Assembly (NCBI GenBank): GCA_000149225.2
Contig: CM000690.1
Span: 248,001-312,000 of the forward strand
Direction of reading: 5' to 3'
DNA from: Lachancea kluyveri NRRL Y-12651
Lineage: Eukaryota; Ascomycota; Saccharomycetes; Saccharomycetales; Saccharomycetaceae
Length of the DNA stretch: 64,000 nucleotides
Under the pieces are notes generated by a model. The model worked only from the letters and a program-made list of their open reading frames with translations, had not been told where the DNA came from and did not search any database. A program made the translations under genes and the position numbers. This document shows positions 1 to 9,964 of the stretch, piece after piece. The stretch's first letter is position 1. The number at the start of each line of letters is the position of its first letter.

Positions 1-1257
1 CATGGGCTATTAAAGAGAGGTGACATTGTTGGTGTTGAAGGTTACGTTGGTAGAACTCAACCAAAGAAGGGTGGTGAAGGTGAAATTTCAGTTTTTGTCT
101 CTCGCATTGAACTGTTGACCCCATGTTTGCACATGTTGCCAGCTGACCACTTTGGTTTTAAGGATCAAGAAACCAGATACAGAAAGCGTTACTTGGATCT
201 AATCATGAACAAGGACGCCAGATCCCGTTTCATCACTCGTTCTAAGATCATCACTTTTATCAGAAAATTCTTGGACGAAAGAAGTTTCATTGAAGTCGAA
301 ACACCAATGATGAATGTCATCGCTGGTGGTGCTACTGCTAAGCCTTTTGTCACTCACCACAATGACTTGAACATGGATATGTTCATGAGAATTGCTCCAG
401 AATTGTTTTTGAAGCAATTAGTTGTCGGTGGTATGGACAGAGTTTACGAAATCGGTAGACAATTCAGAAATGAAGGTATTGATATGACACACAACCCTGA
501 ATTCACTACCTGTGAATTCTACCAAGCTTACGCCGATGTCTACGACTTGATGGACATGACCGAATTGCTATTCTCCGAAATGGTCAAAGAAATCACCGGT
601 TCTTACGTCATTAAGTACCATCCAAACCCTCAAAACCCAGAGCTTGAAATGGAGTTAAACTTTGCCAGACCATGGAAGAGAATCAACATGATCGAAGAGT
701 TGGAGAAGAGATTCAACGTCAAATTCCCAGCTGGTGATCAATTGCACACCGCTGAAACTGGTGAATTTTTAAAGAACATCTTGACCGAGAACAAGATGGA
801 ATGTACTCCACCTTTGACCAATGCTCGTATGTTGGACAAGCTAGTTGGTGAGCTAGAAGATACTTGTATCAACCCAACATTCATCTTTGGTCATCCACAA
901 ATGATGTCCCCATTGGCTAAGTACTCTAGAGATGTGCCAGGTCTATGTGAACGTTTCGAAGTCTTTGTTGCTACTAAGGAAATCTGTAACGCTTACACCG
1001 AATTGAACGATCCATTTGACCAAAGAGCTCGTTTCGAAGAACAAGCTAGACAAAAGGACCAAGGTGACGATGAAGTTCAATTGATTGATGAAACCTTCTG
1101 TAATGCCTTGGAATACGGTTTGCCACCAACCGGTGGCTGGGGTTGTGGTGTTGATAGATTGGCAATGTTCTTGACTGACTCCAACACCATTAGAGAGGTT
1201 CTATTGTTCCCAACCTTGAAGCCTGATGTCTTGAAAGAGGAAATTAAGAAGGACTGA
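1..1257 (+). CDS. KRS1: Lysyl-tRNA synthetase, cytosolic (3' part)
   Basis: Charges tRNA-Lys with lysine in the cytosol. The frame is open from base 1, so the start lies outside the window; 418 residues are visible of about 590 usual for yeast Krs1. The first 40 or so residues are the end of the OB-fold anticodon-binding domain. The rest is the class II catalytic core: motif 2 (FRNEG followed by HNPEFT, around visible residue 155) and motif 3 ([12 protein letters not shown], near visible residue 377). The product ends KEEIKKD at TGA. Codon use is strongly biased to the preferred yeast set (AAG, TTG, GGT), as expected for high expression. It is the S. cerevisiae YDR037W orthologue and converges with TRM7. 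Confidence 0.97.
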   Translation, partial: HGLLKRGDIVGVEGYVGRTQPKKGGEGEISVFVSRIELLTPCLHMLPADHFGFKDQETRYRKRYLDLIMNKDARSRFITRSKIITFIRKFLDERSFIEVETPMMNVIAGGATAKPFVTHHNDLNMDMFMRIAPELFLKQLVVGGMDRVYEIGRQFRNEGIDMTHNPEFTTCEFYQAYADVYDLMDMTELLFSEMVKEITGSYVIKYHPNPQNPELEMELNFARPWKRINMIEELEKRFNVKFPAGDQLHTAETGEFLKNILTENKMECTPPLTNARMLDKLVGELEDTCINPTFIFGHPQMMSPLAKYSRDVPGLCERFEVFVATKEICNAYTELNDPFDQRARFEEQARQKDQGDDEVQLIDETFCNALEYGLPPTGGWGCGVDRLAMFLTDSNTIREVLLFPTLKPDVLKEEIKKD

Positions 1258-1979
1258 AATGAATAATTCATTTGCTCCTCAACCACATCCATAGTGTTGC
1301 TTTTTTCTGTGTACTACTTGAACTAGATCGATTTATAAATTGCAAAATATATTTAGCATCACTGCCTAGTTTCTGTTAATCTCATATCGAGAGCTTGAAA
1401 AAATATGCCTCGTTCGCTACAGCTAAAAGGATAACCGCAAAAATGTCAACAGCGATTGGCGGATTCGATATAGACATATTGAGGCTTTAGTTTCGGTGGG
1501 AGCCAGTCTGTGTCCAATCCGTATTGATTGACCATAGCATTGCTTTCTAGAAATTCTAGCCTGTTCAATTATATGAGAACCAGGTTTACATTTAAATGAC
1601 AAGGATTCTCCAACAAAAGCGACAGACGTCCAATTTTTCATAAACACAATATAATTAAAGAGAATACGTCAATACTTTGAAATAGCTTAGATTTAGCGCT
1701 TTGCAAATAGTACTTTTAAATGAAATTATATACTTAATAATATAGATACAACTTGGATAGATTCTTATCAAGACTAAAAAATGGAGAAACGTATATCTGG
1801 GATACAATACAAAAATAAAGCTTGGGGCGTGAAAACAAAAAAAGGAGAAAGAAAAAAAAAACAAAGAACAAAAACAAAAAATCCAACCTCTGGAACTCAG
1901 GTAAACGCCATTTTGTTGTGCTCACAAAACAATTGTACCAGGCGTTACTAGCAACATTAATCGTTTTCAGATTATTTAC
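1258..1979. other. Convergent intergenic region KRS1/TRM7
   Basis: About 720 bases of AT-rich 3' flank between two converging genes. It holds A-rich runs near 1838-1880 and no open frame with protein-like composition. No RNA gene was recognised. Confidence 0.6.
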
Positions 1980-2927
1980 TCATTTGTCATGCGGTATAGC
2001 AGCGGCACGTGCAAGCTTACCACTGCGCTTTAGTTCGAGCGCTTTTTTGTAAGGTGGATTTGTAGGTGCTTGCACAGGATCCAAAGCAGATTTCGAGGTA
2101 ACATCACTCCCCTCAACATTATGATACGTAGCGTCCGAGTCGAAACTGTCCAAACCACCACATGATACAAATTCCGCAATATTCCTAGGTTCGTCATAAA
2201 ATTCCACTAAATTGTCTTGTAATGTCAATCTACCCAAATCGCACCCCCGAAAGAAATCTTCAATAGACTGGTTTACATCCAGATGAGGTGTCCAATTATG
2301 GGGAGGCTTGTAACCCAAACAAACGATAAAGCTTTCCAATGACGAGCCTCTCGAAGAGCGTGGTTTGGCACACACAACACGTTCAAATAGATAGCCTAGT
2401 TGTGAATACAACATATCCACGTCTCTGCCACGAAATATTTTGGCCACGAAGCATCCACCTTCCTTCAATAAACAGGTGGTCAATTGCAATGCACTGAGAA
2501 TTAGCTGTTGTTGGACGTATTCATCGAGATCGTGTAGCCCAGTGACATCTGGAGCACCATCACTGCACACAAAGTCTGCTTTATCACCACCAAATAGCTC
2601 CAGGATCTTAGCAAGTGTTCCTGGATGTGTGATATCTGCCTGCAGCGTGGTCACGTGGTCGATTGGAGACATGGGTTGAAGGTCAACAGCGACAATTTTT
2701 TTACTCTGTTTATTTTCGTTCTCTAGTTCGTTGTCAAACAATTTTCTAGACAGCACTTGAGACCATGAGCCTGGTGCGGCGCATAAATCGACCACTCGAG
2801 TTACATTATCTAAAAAGTGGAAGTGATCGTTAAGTTGGAGTAGCTTGAATGCGGAACGTGCACGATATCCTTGTTCCTTGGCTTTCCTGTAGTACAAATC
2901 CCTTTTATCCTTGCTACTTTTACCCAT
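1980..2927 (-). CDS. TRM7: tRNA 2'-O-ribose methyltransferase Trm7
   Basis: Methylates the ribose of nucleotides 32 and 34 in the anticodon loop of tRNA-Phe, tRNA-Trp and tRNA-Leu, working with Trm732 and Trm734 in the cytoplasm (family knowledge). The 315 residues match the usual length of about 310. The FtsJ/RrmJ fold is plain: K28 in RSAFKLL, the SAM-binding [11 protein letters not shown] at 45-55, D123 in CSDGAPD, K163 in VAKIFRG and E198 in SSLESF make the K-D-K-E catalytic set. The ATG gives the expected [10 protein letters not shown] start. An AAAAATTTTC block (an RRPE-like element of ribosome-biogenesis genes) lies about 65 bases upstream. It matches S. cerevisiae YBR061C, whose neighbour there is ORC2; here ORC2 is 9 kb away. 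Confidence 0.97.
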   Translation of the reverse strand: MGKSSKDKRDLYYRKAKEQGYRARSAFKLLQLNDHFHFLDNVTRVVDLCAAPGSWSQVLSRKLFDNELENENKQSKKIVAVDLQPMSPIDHVTTLQADITHPGTLAKILELFGGDKADFVCSDGAPDVTGLHDLDEYVQQQLILSALQLTTCLLKEGGCFVAKIFRGRDVDMLYSQLGYLFERVVCAKPRSSRGSSLESFIVCLGYKPPHNWTPHLDVNQSIEDFFRGCDLGRLTLQDNLVEFYDEPRNIAEFVSCGGLDSFDSDATYHNVEGSDVTSKSALDPVQAPTNPPYKKALELKRSGKLARAAAIPHDK

Positions 2928-3423
2928 TGATGCGATACTTTACTAGCTATGTGTGATGAAGTTTACAGCTCAGCAAGAGCTTTAAGTGTTAAAAATTTTC
3001 TTTTCCTTGCAATAAGCGGCCAACAAACCTTTATCGGAAAACTCCGAATTACCGTAAAAATCCACGTATTATCGTGATTTGGCCTACGTTTTTATCGAAA
3101 TTATTAGTTTTCAGACCGATTTCGGTTTTTCCGACAATTGAGAGTAGGGTCTGTCTGTATGAACAAATAAGACAGCATATGGATGTTATCGCAATTGCTG
3201 GTGTTTATGAAGGTCTGGCTTAAATTGTAGAGATAGAAACAAGTATAGAGATTACCCATATCTTCAAAGAAACCTAACGATTCTCTAACCAATATTGTGT
3301 CAGAATATAATATTACCTGTCGAAGTATGTTGATGTCATTGTAAACGAGAACTACGTTTTACAGTTGAAAAAAAATTTTCCCTTTGGTTAAAGGCTTCAT
3401 AAGCTCTTTGGACAAAAGCAGTT
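2928..3423. promoter_or_regulatory. Divergent promoter TRM7/RSM10
   Basis: About 500 bases between two divergent genes. Both ends carry RRPE-like blocks (AAAAATTTTC at 2991-3000, GAAAAAAAATTTTCCC at about 3367-3382), a motif known from ribosome and translation genes. Assignment is by motif only. Confidence 0.4.
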
Positions 3424-4038
3424 ATGCTTCTGACTATGTCCCAAATGTTTAAAAGGGTTACTGGTACTCCGTTGCTGAGACAATTCACCAGATTTCAATC
3501 AACAGTTGCCCCTCCAAATGCATTTCCTATCAACGTGACGGCAGTTTACCATGCTCCTTTGAAGTTACCTATAACTCATGGTGACCTCGTTGCTGACCTG
3601 CAGCTTCGTTCTTATGACAATGAGAATCTAGACTTCTTTTCAGATTTCATTTTAAGAGCCGGTTTTTATTTGGGTATGCCTTTGACCGGTCCAAAGCCGT
3701 TACCAACCAGAAGAGAACGCTGGACTGTGATTAGATCACCTTTTGCCCAAGCAAAGTCGAAGGAAAATTTCGAGAGACACACGCATAAGAGGCTGATTAG
3801 AGTCTGGGATACAAACCCTGAGGTTATCGAGCTTTGGTTGAGCTATCTCACCAAGCATTCTATTCCAGGTGTAGGTATTAAATGTAATGTGTACCAACGT
3901 GAAGGTGTCAGATTATCCGACAGCATCGACACATCCGTCTTGCCGGAGTTGGAAGGTAACACAAAGACTTTGGACGAGGCTGTTGGTGAGAGAGTTGTTG
4001 AACTGTTGAATGATCCAGAGTTCAAAAAACACATCTAG
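3424..4038 (+). CDS. RSM10: Mitochondrial small-subunit ribosomal protein Rsm10 (uS10m)
   Basis: Component of the mitochondrial 37S ribosomal subunit. The 204 residues match yeast Rsm10 (203). The N-terminus is rich in Arg, Ser and Thr with no acids, as in a mitochondrial presequence; an S10 domain follows, with [17 protein letters not shown] around residues 92-108 and [11 protein letters not shown] after it. The ATG at 3424 is used; a second ATG five codons on (MSQMF) is possible. It sits between TRM7 and the YBR062C-type gene, as expected for a merged YBR/YDR gene order (YDR041W). Confidence 0.95.
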   Translation: MLLTMSQMFKRVTGTPLLRQFTRFQSTVAPPNAFPINVTAVYHAPLKLPITHGDLVADLQLRSYDNENLDFFSDFILRAGFYLGMPLTGPKPLPTRRERWTVIRSPFAQAKSKENFERHTHKRLIRVWDTNPEVIELWLSYLTKHSIPGVGIKCNVYQREGVRLSDSIDTSVLPELEGNTKTLDEAVGERVVELLNDPEFKKHI

Positions 4039-4111
4039 GTAAAAAATAAAGAAGTATACGTAATCATTCTCCCCTGTATATAGCTTGTAAACAAATAACC
4101 TTTTCATGGCA

Positions 4112-4646
4112 CTACCCGTACATTCCCCAATCTTCTTCTAACTCAACGTTGCTCACATCAATGCTGTCCACTTTTTCCATGACATCGTCGCGGCATAACG
4201 GGCACGTACTGTTCTTTAATAGCCAAGGTGTCAAACACTCTAGGTCAAACCTGTGCGAGCAATGGGGTAGTTCCACGACAAGTGGGTAGTCGTCCTCGTT
4301 GTATTTGCTACAACATATACTGCACTCGTCCCCCTTTACCAGATTTCTTGCTGTAATTCTGGGTAGTGAATCTATAAACTCTTGAGAGCATCCCTGAGGC
4401 TCTTCTGTATCTATGTTCGAATTTTCTCCAGATATCGGCCCAGCAATGAGCTGCGATATCAGTTGGGATAGCAGTACCGTGCTCTCCCTGGGGTCCTGTC
4501 TAACCTCATCGTATAGTTCGTGGATGTTGCCCCCTGATGCTGATTGTCTAGGACTATCTCTACCTGAGAATCATACTGTTAGTGCTAAATTCCAGTTGAA
4601 GGTTAGGAAGAAAAAGAACGACTTGCATACTCCTGTCGTTAGACAT
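4112..4646 (-). CDS. RING-H2 finger protein, YBR062C type, spliced
   Basis: A two-exon gene on the minus strand. Exon 1 (4646-4631) codes only MSNDR plus one base. The intron (4630-4564, 67 nt) has donor GTATGC, branch site CACTAAC and acceptor CTCAG. Exon 2 (4563-4112) completes 155 residues. The second half is a RING domain: CSICC..., then HCSHRFDLECLTPWL and CPLC, ending EEDWGMYG, the same tail as S. cerevisiae YBR062C, which also carries an early intron. RING proteins are usually E3 ubiquitin ligases; the substrate is not known to me. Exon 1 is too short to show as an open frame, and the splice restores phase exactly (A plus GT gives Ser). Confidence 0.9.
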
Positions 4647-4758
4647 TGTCTAAAGCTTTTTTGTTTCTTTTTTTGACCAGTGTGTACTGCTTCTTTAGAT
4701 GGTTGTATGTATTATTATAGATCTAATCCTTTGAGTTTAATGATGAAACGCATGTCGG

Positions 4759-5406
4759 TCACTCCGCACGAGACGACTGCCTACAGTTGAACAACAACAA
4801 GCTTGCTGCAGTGGTGGAAGCTGTTGTGGTTGCCACGGTAGGCAACCCTGGGTAACACTCCCTGCGTGTCCTTATAGTAGCAAAAGAACTTTCCAGCAAC
4901 AAATTGTCCATCCATTCTTTCAACGCCGCATCGTTTTCATATTCTTCGTTTGTATCTCCGCGACTTCCAGGCTGTTGCGAACCATGTGGAAGAGACCACG
5001 CTGTGGTATTTACATCAGGAGGTTCGTAAGTACTTCCCTTGTGAACATACGATCTCCTGGACACCCGTGCGAAGAGAACTGTAGCGATAAAGAGTAGAGC
5101 CAGATAACATGCGACGTTAGCATCCATTACACCACCATTCATGGTGATGTTCCCGCTACTTTCTCCAAGCAAGGCAAAAGGTGCAGCAGGGTTGGAAGGA
5201 AGACTTCCATACGTGATCCGTATCATAAAGTCCATGAGTCCATTGATGAGTTCGGTGAATAAATGAAGCGTATTGGTTATTACCCGAGTGAAGCTATTTT
5301 CTTTATACGTTTGTCTGTTTTTGTGGTTTTTTATCCAGATGAAGTCTGAGGCAGCAGCTCTCGAGAATTTATTTGGTGGTAAAATGTCGGTTTTATTTCT
5401 TGTCAT
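4759..5406 (-). CDS. Unrecognised protein with one membrane segment
   Basis: An open frame of 215 residues from ATG at 5406. One clear hydrophobic stretch, VACYLALLFIATVLFA (about residues 98-113), is followed by basic RVSRR, so a single-pass membrane protein with a cytosolic C-terminal tail is likely. The tail has acidic NEEYENDAALKEWMDNLL. I do not recognise a family. Position between RSM10/YBR062C and ECM2/NRG would fit S. cerevisiae YDR042C or YBR063C, both poorly characterised; that is synteny only. A later ATG, such as that of MNGGVMDANVA just before the membrane segment, could be the true start. Confidence 0.6.
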   Translation of the reverse strand: MTRNKTDILPPNKFSRAAASDFIWIKNHKNRQTYKENSFTRVITNTLHLFTELINGLMDFMIRITYGSLPSNPAAPFALLGESSGNITMNGGVMDANVACYLALLFIATVLFARVSRRSYVHKGSTYEPPDVNTTAWSLPHGSQQPGSRGDTNEEYENDAALKEWMDNLLLESSFATIRTRRECYPGLPTVATTTASTTAASLLLFNCRQSSRAE

Positions 5407-5727
5407 ATTGCAGTGGTGATAGGGTATGGCTAAGAAAAGAAGAGAAGAGGTGCAGTCACAAATAAAAGCGCTAGTTTTGAAACTGGAGTACTTCGCGCAA
5501 CAAATTTACGTAAAATCGATAAAGGTCAGCCAGGAAGAGAGGAAACGGGGGGAAAGAAAAGAAAAGAAAAGAAAAGAAAAGAGAATACAGGAGGAAACGA
5601 GCAGACGAATTTAATTATTCGGTTGTAATTAAAGCCCGTTTCTGTGTACCAAGTTTTCCTACAACTGCGCCTGTAGTCTTTGTTACCATTCTACATTTTT
5701 TTTTGTGTCGCTGACGCGCCTGATTAA
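5407..5727. other. Promoter side of 4759-5406 gene, 3' flank of ECM2
   Basis: About 320 bases with a short GAAAA tandem repeat (about 5561-5581). A purine-rich 62-codon frame here is composition only. Nothing else seen. Confidence 0.5.
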
Positions 5728-6822
5728 TCACAACTCAATGTCCAAGACGCGTCTCTTTTTCTTCTTGTCCCTTAAAATCCCAATCTTTTGGACCTTCCCC
5801 GTAGCCCGGGTGTCCTTTTTATTGGATTTGGTGGTCACAGGGTTTTCTTTTTTCGTTGTTGATGGCGATACATCCTTTTGCACAAGTTTATCCAAACTTA
5901 AACCTAGTTTGACAAACTCTGCATATTTATCGCCAAAAGCGCCAGAATGCATAGAAGACCATTTCACAACATGGATCCGACAGTTTCGTACGGCTAAAAC
6001 ACCCTTGCTTCCATTTTTTTCTAACTGCGTAATAAATCTGTTGGCCAGATCAGCAGACTTGAACCGTATACCTCCACACTTTGCTGTATGATTTATAATC
6101 ACAGAAGTGGTTTCTCTATCCTGCCATTGAGTGGTTTCCACCATGCTTGATATTTTCTCCACTATACTCCACTCAGGAATACCGGGGTCGATGTTGTATA
6201 GGAAAAAGGAACGCGTAGAATCGCCTTTGTCTATTGAACCCTTGAGCGGTAATCTCTTCAGTATATGCGATATGTCCAAGTTGGCGTACTTTTCCCGTTT
6301 ATCGTGTTTATCCTTTGTCACTAGTGTTGCCACGTCATTCAATGGGTCCGGTTCGCCTGCTGTTGCCGGGGAGGTGCCTTGACTTGTTGATGCGTTCAAA
6401 ATATTCTGTAGCTTAAGCATAACCTGTTGGTTTGAGTCGTAGTCACTCGTTACCGACGCGCCCCCCATCTTAAAGCTGTCACCGTCTTTTAACCCTATAA
6501 ACCTTTTTACCATCTCGTTCGAAGCTTCTTCTGTGACAACCGCACTATCGTTCAACATGGACAGTATCTGGTCCCGAACGTTTGTAGGAACGTGCCAACT
6601 CAGGTCCAATAGACAACACTGGCATATGTTTCTCTGCTTGGAGCAATTCAAACAGATCAAAGTCTTTGTCAGGTGGCGATGGCCTGGTAATTTGAAATAG
6701 AATAGTGTGAATGGTAAAGTACAGATTTTACACGTAGCGCCATCGGGAGCCTTTGTCATTCTTATGAACTTGCTATCCCTGGAAAGACATGATTCACAAA
6801 TAGCAGGATGCTGATCAGACAT
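5728..6822 (-). CDS. ECM2: Pre-mRNA splicing factor Ecm2 (Slt11)
   Basis: Binds U2/U6 snRNA and helps form the active spliceosome (family knowledge). At 364 residues it is the same length as S. cerevisiae Ecm2. The N-terminus has paired cysteines in zinc-finger spacing (CESC, CKIC, CLNC, CQCC within residues 10-72), as in Ecm2/RBM22. An RRM-like region lies at about 205-290 (SFFLYNIDPGIPEW, then GGIRFKSADLANRFI). The C-terminal tail is lysine-rich (KKKKRRV), consistent with nuclear import. It is the YBR065C orthologue. Confidence 0.93.
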   Translation of the reverse strand: MSDQHPAICESCLSRDSKFIRMTKAPDGATCKICTLPFTLFYFKLPGHRHLTKTLICLNCSKQRNICQCCLLDLSWHVPTNVRDQILSMLNDSAVVTEEASNEMVKRFIGLKDGDSFKMGGASVTSDYDSNQQVMLKLQNILNASTSQGTSPATAGEPDPLNDVATLVTKDKHDKREKYANLDISHILKRLPLKGSIDKGDSTRSFFLYNIDPGIPEWSIVEKISSMVETTQWQDRETTSVIINHTAKCGGIRFKSADLANRFITQLEKNGSKGVLAVRNCRIHVVKWSSMHSGAFGDKYAEFVKLGLSLDKLVQKDVSPSTTKKENPVTTKSNKKDTRATGKVQKIGILRDKKKKRRVLDIEL

Positions 6823-7839
6823 GTTTCCTGTTACCTATTCTGCTCTACTTCTATTAAGAAATACGATGGTTAGTCAAGCTCTGAACAGTAAAACTTCCTG
6901 CGATGAGATTCATGTAGGGGAGACAAAAAAAACGAAGGAAAAAAAAAAAGAAAAGACCAAAGAAAAAAATGAGAAAAGGAGAATACAGCATACAAGTACC
7001 AGTAGTGCAAGGTATGATTAAGCAACTGCATATATACTTGGCAAGAAAAAACGTCCAAGAGCACTTTGCTGTTTCAACTGTCTGAGCAAACGGACGAGTC
7101 TTTAATCAATGTAAATGTCATCGAGAAACGACAGAGTCAACTACAAATACAAGATACAAAAGTCTACTTCTCGCTCTCACTCTCGCTCACTTTCCTTTTC
7201 TAGAATATTCACAAATCAGGGTTAAAAAGCTGTCAAAGAATAAGGTTCCTCCTATGTAAATCGGTTGAAGAAATTCAAGTTGTTGTTGTAATCGTTTTTC
7301 ATCATATGAATAAGTAGAAAAGGAAAAGAAAAAAAAAAAAAAAGAAGAGAAAAGTTTATAGTTCCACGGGTATCGCAATCCTTCTGCTGAAGGAAATACA
7401 CACCCTGATTGGATTTTTTGCTATCGCCAGAGGATAAAAAGAGACAGAGAGTAAAGATGTGTAACTCTTTGGTTAGTATGCCACTTTTATACTGAGGAAA
7501 AAATTGAAGGGAAAAAAAATTTTTTTTCCCTGTCTCTCCTTTCCTCTGTTTTCCATTAAGGAAAAAAAAAAAAGCCCGGAGGGATTGAGCTGTTAGGGCT
7601 TCGGTCATATGGCCCAGACATCGAGAAAAGACCATGGAAGCTTCCTCCCCGTATCATAACTCTAACAAGCACACGATCAACCCTATCTAGCGAGCAAACT
7701 CCAAACCCAGAATAGACTGGATCTTAGTAATACCAACAGAGAAGGGGCTTAAAACACGTACGCACACCATTGTCTACAAATGTAAATCGTTTTAATACCA
7801 CGGTTATGGTCCACCATATGGAATATCGCTTTGTTGTAT
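6823..7839. other. Intergenic region ECM2 / tRNA-Glu
   Basis: About 1 kb with many homopolymer A and T runs (for example 7330-7350, 7505-7530, 7560-7573). The longest open frame (minus strand, 7252-7635) is made largely of poly-Phe from the T runs and is not convincing. No RNA gene recognised. Confidence 0.5.
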
Positions 7840-7911
7840 TCCGATATAGTGTAACGGCTATCACATCACGCTTTCACCGTGGAGACCGGGGTTCGACTCC
7901 CCGTATCGGAG
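7840..7911 (+). tRNA. tE(UUC): tRNA-Glu (UUC)
   Basis: A 72-base cloverleaf without intron. The acceptor strands TCCGATA and TATCGGA pair, the anticodon loop contains TTC, and the T arm is GGGGTTCGACTCCCC. It matches the yeast tRNA-Glu sequence as I remember it. Runs of T soon after the 3' end (TTTTCTTTTTTT) serve as Pol III terminator. It stands between ECM2 and the NRG gene; no LTR is seen upstream of this tRNA. Confidence 0.98.
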
Positions 7912-8205
7912 TATTTTCTTTTTTTCTCGGGAAGCGGATGGACGACAACGCGAGTCTCAATTCGGCCCTCCTTTTTTTTTTCGACTCTCTCAGGGCTCTC
8001 CCCCGAGAGGAATTGGAGAAAAGGGACGAGAAAAATCGCGGTATTTCGCCAAGAACAAAGGATAACTCTGAGAACTCCATAGGTTTTCTGGGGAAATGAC
8101 TGCTAGCCAAAGAAAAAAAAAAAAAACAACCTGTGTATGAATGTTACGTAGTCACATGCATAGAATGTCTATAAGTTTGGCACCAACCCTTCTTGTCTCT
8201 TCTTT

Positions 8206-8679
8206 TCAGTAGTTTGTCTTTAAATGCGTTCTGTAATGCTGGACGCAGTTGTCATGCCGGCTAAACCTTTGGCCACAGCCCTCAAAGGGGCACACATGAT
8301 TCTTCTCTCCCGTGTGTATCCTATTATGCCTGGCCAAATGGCCACTCGTGGTGAACCCGCGGGAACAAATCTTGCAAACGTACCTACGTCTCTGCTCAAT
8401 GGGAACGTTTGCAGTGGCAGGCTTGGATACTTTTTTAGAAACCTTTTTCGGTTTTGATAAGGGAAGCTGGTGGGCGCAGACGGTGACGGCCGGCCGTATC
8501 TCCGGCTTTGGAGGCAAAGCCGCTGTTGTGAATGCAGTTCTATCCAGGATCTTTTTGAGCTGCGCCTCGATATTTTGGTTCGCGCCGCTATACACCAGGG
8601 GTGGAAGCATGGTTTGGTGTTTTTTGGTATCGCACATTATAGACGAGATACCGGGCAGTTGTGTCGGATGGTGATCCAT
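8206..8679 (-). CDS. NRG1: C2H2 zinc-finger repressor, Nrg1/Nrg2 type
   Basis: A DNA-binding repressor; in S. cerevisiae Nrg1/Nrg2 recruit Tup1-Ssn6 to glucose- and stress-regulated genes. The ATG at 8679 (MDHHPTQLPG) gives 157 residues, shorter than the 220-231 of Nrg1/Nrg2. Two C2H2 fingers fill the C-terminus: YVCKICSRGFTTSGHLARHN, HTGEKN linker, then CPFEGCGQRFSRHDNCVQHY. A basic stretch (KPKKVSKKVSK) precedes them. It is the single counterpart of the YDR043C/YBR066C pair and diverges from HEM13, as NRG1 does in S. cerevisiae. The symbol follows synteny; NRG2 would be equally valid. Confidence 0.88.
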   Translation of the reverse strand: MDHHPTQLPGISSIMCDTKKHQTMLPPLVYSGANQNIEAQLKKILDRTAFTTAALPPKPEIRPAVTVCAHQLPLSKPKKVSKKVSKPATANVPIEQRRRYVCKICSRGFTTSGHLARHNRIHTGEKNHVCPFEGCGQRFSRHDNCVQHYRTHLKTNY

Positions 8680-9964
8680 GGTTAGTTGATATGTGTAGTA
8701 GTCCTCTGAACTTTGCGATGCCAACGTGTCACCAGCAAGAAAGATGTATTGGCACTTTTTTTGCTCCGGACACGTTGGAGGGACAAGAACCTCAGTTTAA
8801 ATACCCACCGAATGGTCCAGGGTCTTCCTTGGCAGTGCGAAAAAGCGGTAGGAATTATTTCTTGGCACAGAAACGTGCGCAGCAGAGATTAAGTCTTGTC
8901 TTAAAATGCCTCAGGGTGTACACGTCGGTGGGGGGGCGCGGCGGATCTCGCGAGCTTTTCTGTGCCAAGAGCAGACCCTTCCTCTTTTTCGTCTTTTAAC
9001 CACGGTGGTATTTTTTTTTATTTTTGTCTTTTCTCTCGAGTAACGGCCGTGAGCATGCCGTCCGAGCCGAGGATATATGTGATCCCTTCTGTTCACGTGA
9101 TCTCTGTATACCCATACACCCACCGAGAACCCTTTTTGGTTTTCCTTTTCTTTTCTCGTCGTGTGTACCCGTGTACGGGACTCAACGTATATGCGTGTCT
9201 TTTCCCCTATATACCACAGCCGCGTGTTGTTTCCTAAACGACCATCTATGTCAGAGACACATATCTTGACCATTTGCCATATCTGGTTTTGAAACGAGAC
9301 TTGTAACAGCTGCAGTGATATCATCCGCAGCTGGATACATGGAAGCCCAACGCCGGCCGTGCGTTGGTAGCGTTCCGTGGAAGAACGTTTTCTCCTTCTT
9401 CTTCTTCCTCACATGTGTGTAAAAGCATTGCAAGACGTAGCCTCTTTTGTTACGCTTTTATTTGATGATTTCTTGCTCTTTTTTTTTTTCTTTTTTCTTG
9501 TTTTTCGTCTGCTTCCTATTTCTGACCTCTCAGCTGGTGAGTTGTGATGGTATCCTGTGCCATGTACTACACTCTTGCCGTTTAAGGTTTCCTGGTCTTT
9601 TGCAATCTTTGCGCTATGTATGCTCTGTATAGTTTATATTGTCGCTACCATCAGCTTCGTGTGAGTATATGGCCTCGACAGTGCCTTTGAACTTTGCTCT
9701 TCTGCCTCTCTCGTATAGATCTCTTTGTTATCAATCTGGTGATTTAACTCGGTTCCGGTTCTGGCTGCTCTCTATAATGGTAGCTTCCTGGATTTGGTAA
9801 CAAGAAAAATACATAGGAGAAAAAAAAAAAAAAAAAAAAGAAGCCGTCACAGTACGCAGTGCTGGCTTAAACGACAGCGTTATAAAAACCACACCTTTTT
9901 TGACTCCCAAATCACTGGAGCTATGTCTTCTTCTTCTTCTACTATCGAAAATCACTCGACAGCA
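8680..9964. promoter_or_regulatory. Long divergent promoter NRG/HEM13
   Basis: Nearly 1.3 kb between two divergent genes. A CACGTG E-box in the palindrome TCACGTGA lies at 9093-9100. A GC-rich patch lies near 8930-8950. A TATA box (TATAAAAA) at 9881-9888 is 77 bases before the chosen HEM13 ATG. I looked for ATTGTTCTC-type Rox1 sites known from S. cerevisiae HEM13 and did not see a clear one. Frames in this stretch look like composition artefacts. Confidence 0.5.

Noticed and set aside
7252-7635. Minus-strand frame of 127 codons between ECM2 and tRNA-Glu
   Set aside because: Long Phe and Lys runs come from homopolymer T/A tracts; no domain, no conserved motif.
8100-8205. GTCACATG near 8145 as a centromere CDEI box
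   Set aside because: No AT-only CDEII of about 80 bases and no CDEIII follow it; CDEI-like words also serve as Cbf1 sites.
9923-9964. Longer HEM13 start ([14 protein letters not shown])
   Set aside because: Only 35 bases after a TATA box and absent from the S. cerevisiae protein; the 9965 ATG gives the conserved MPAPQDP head. Not excluded.
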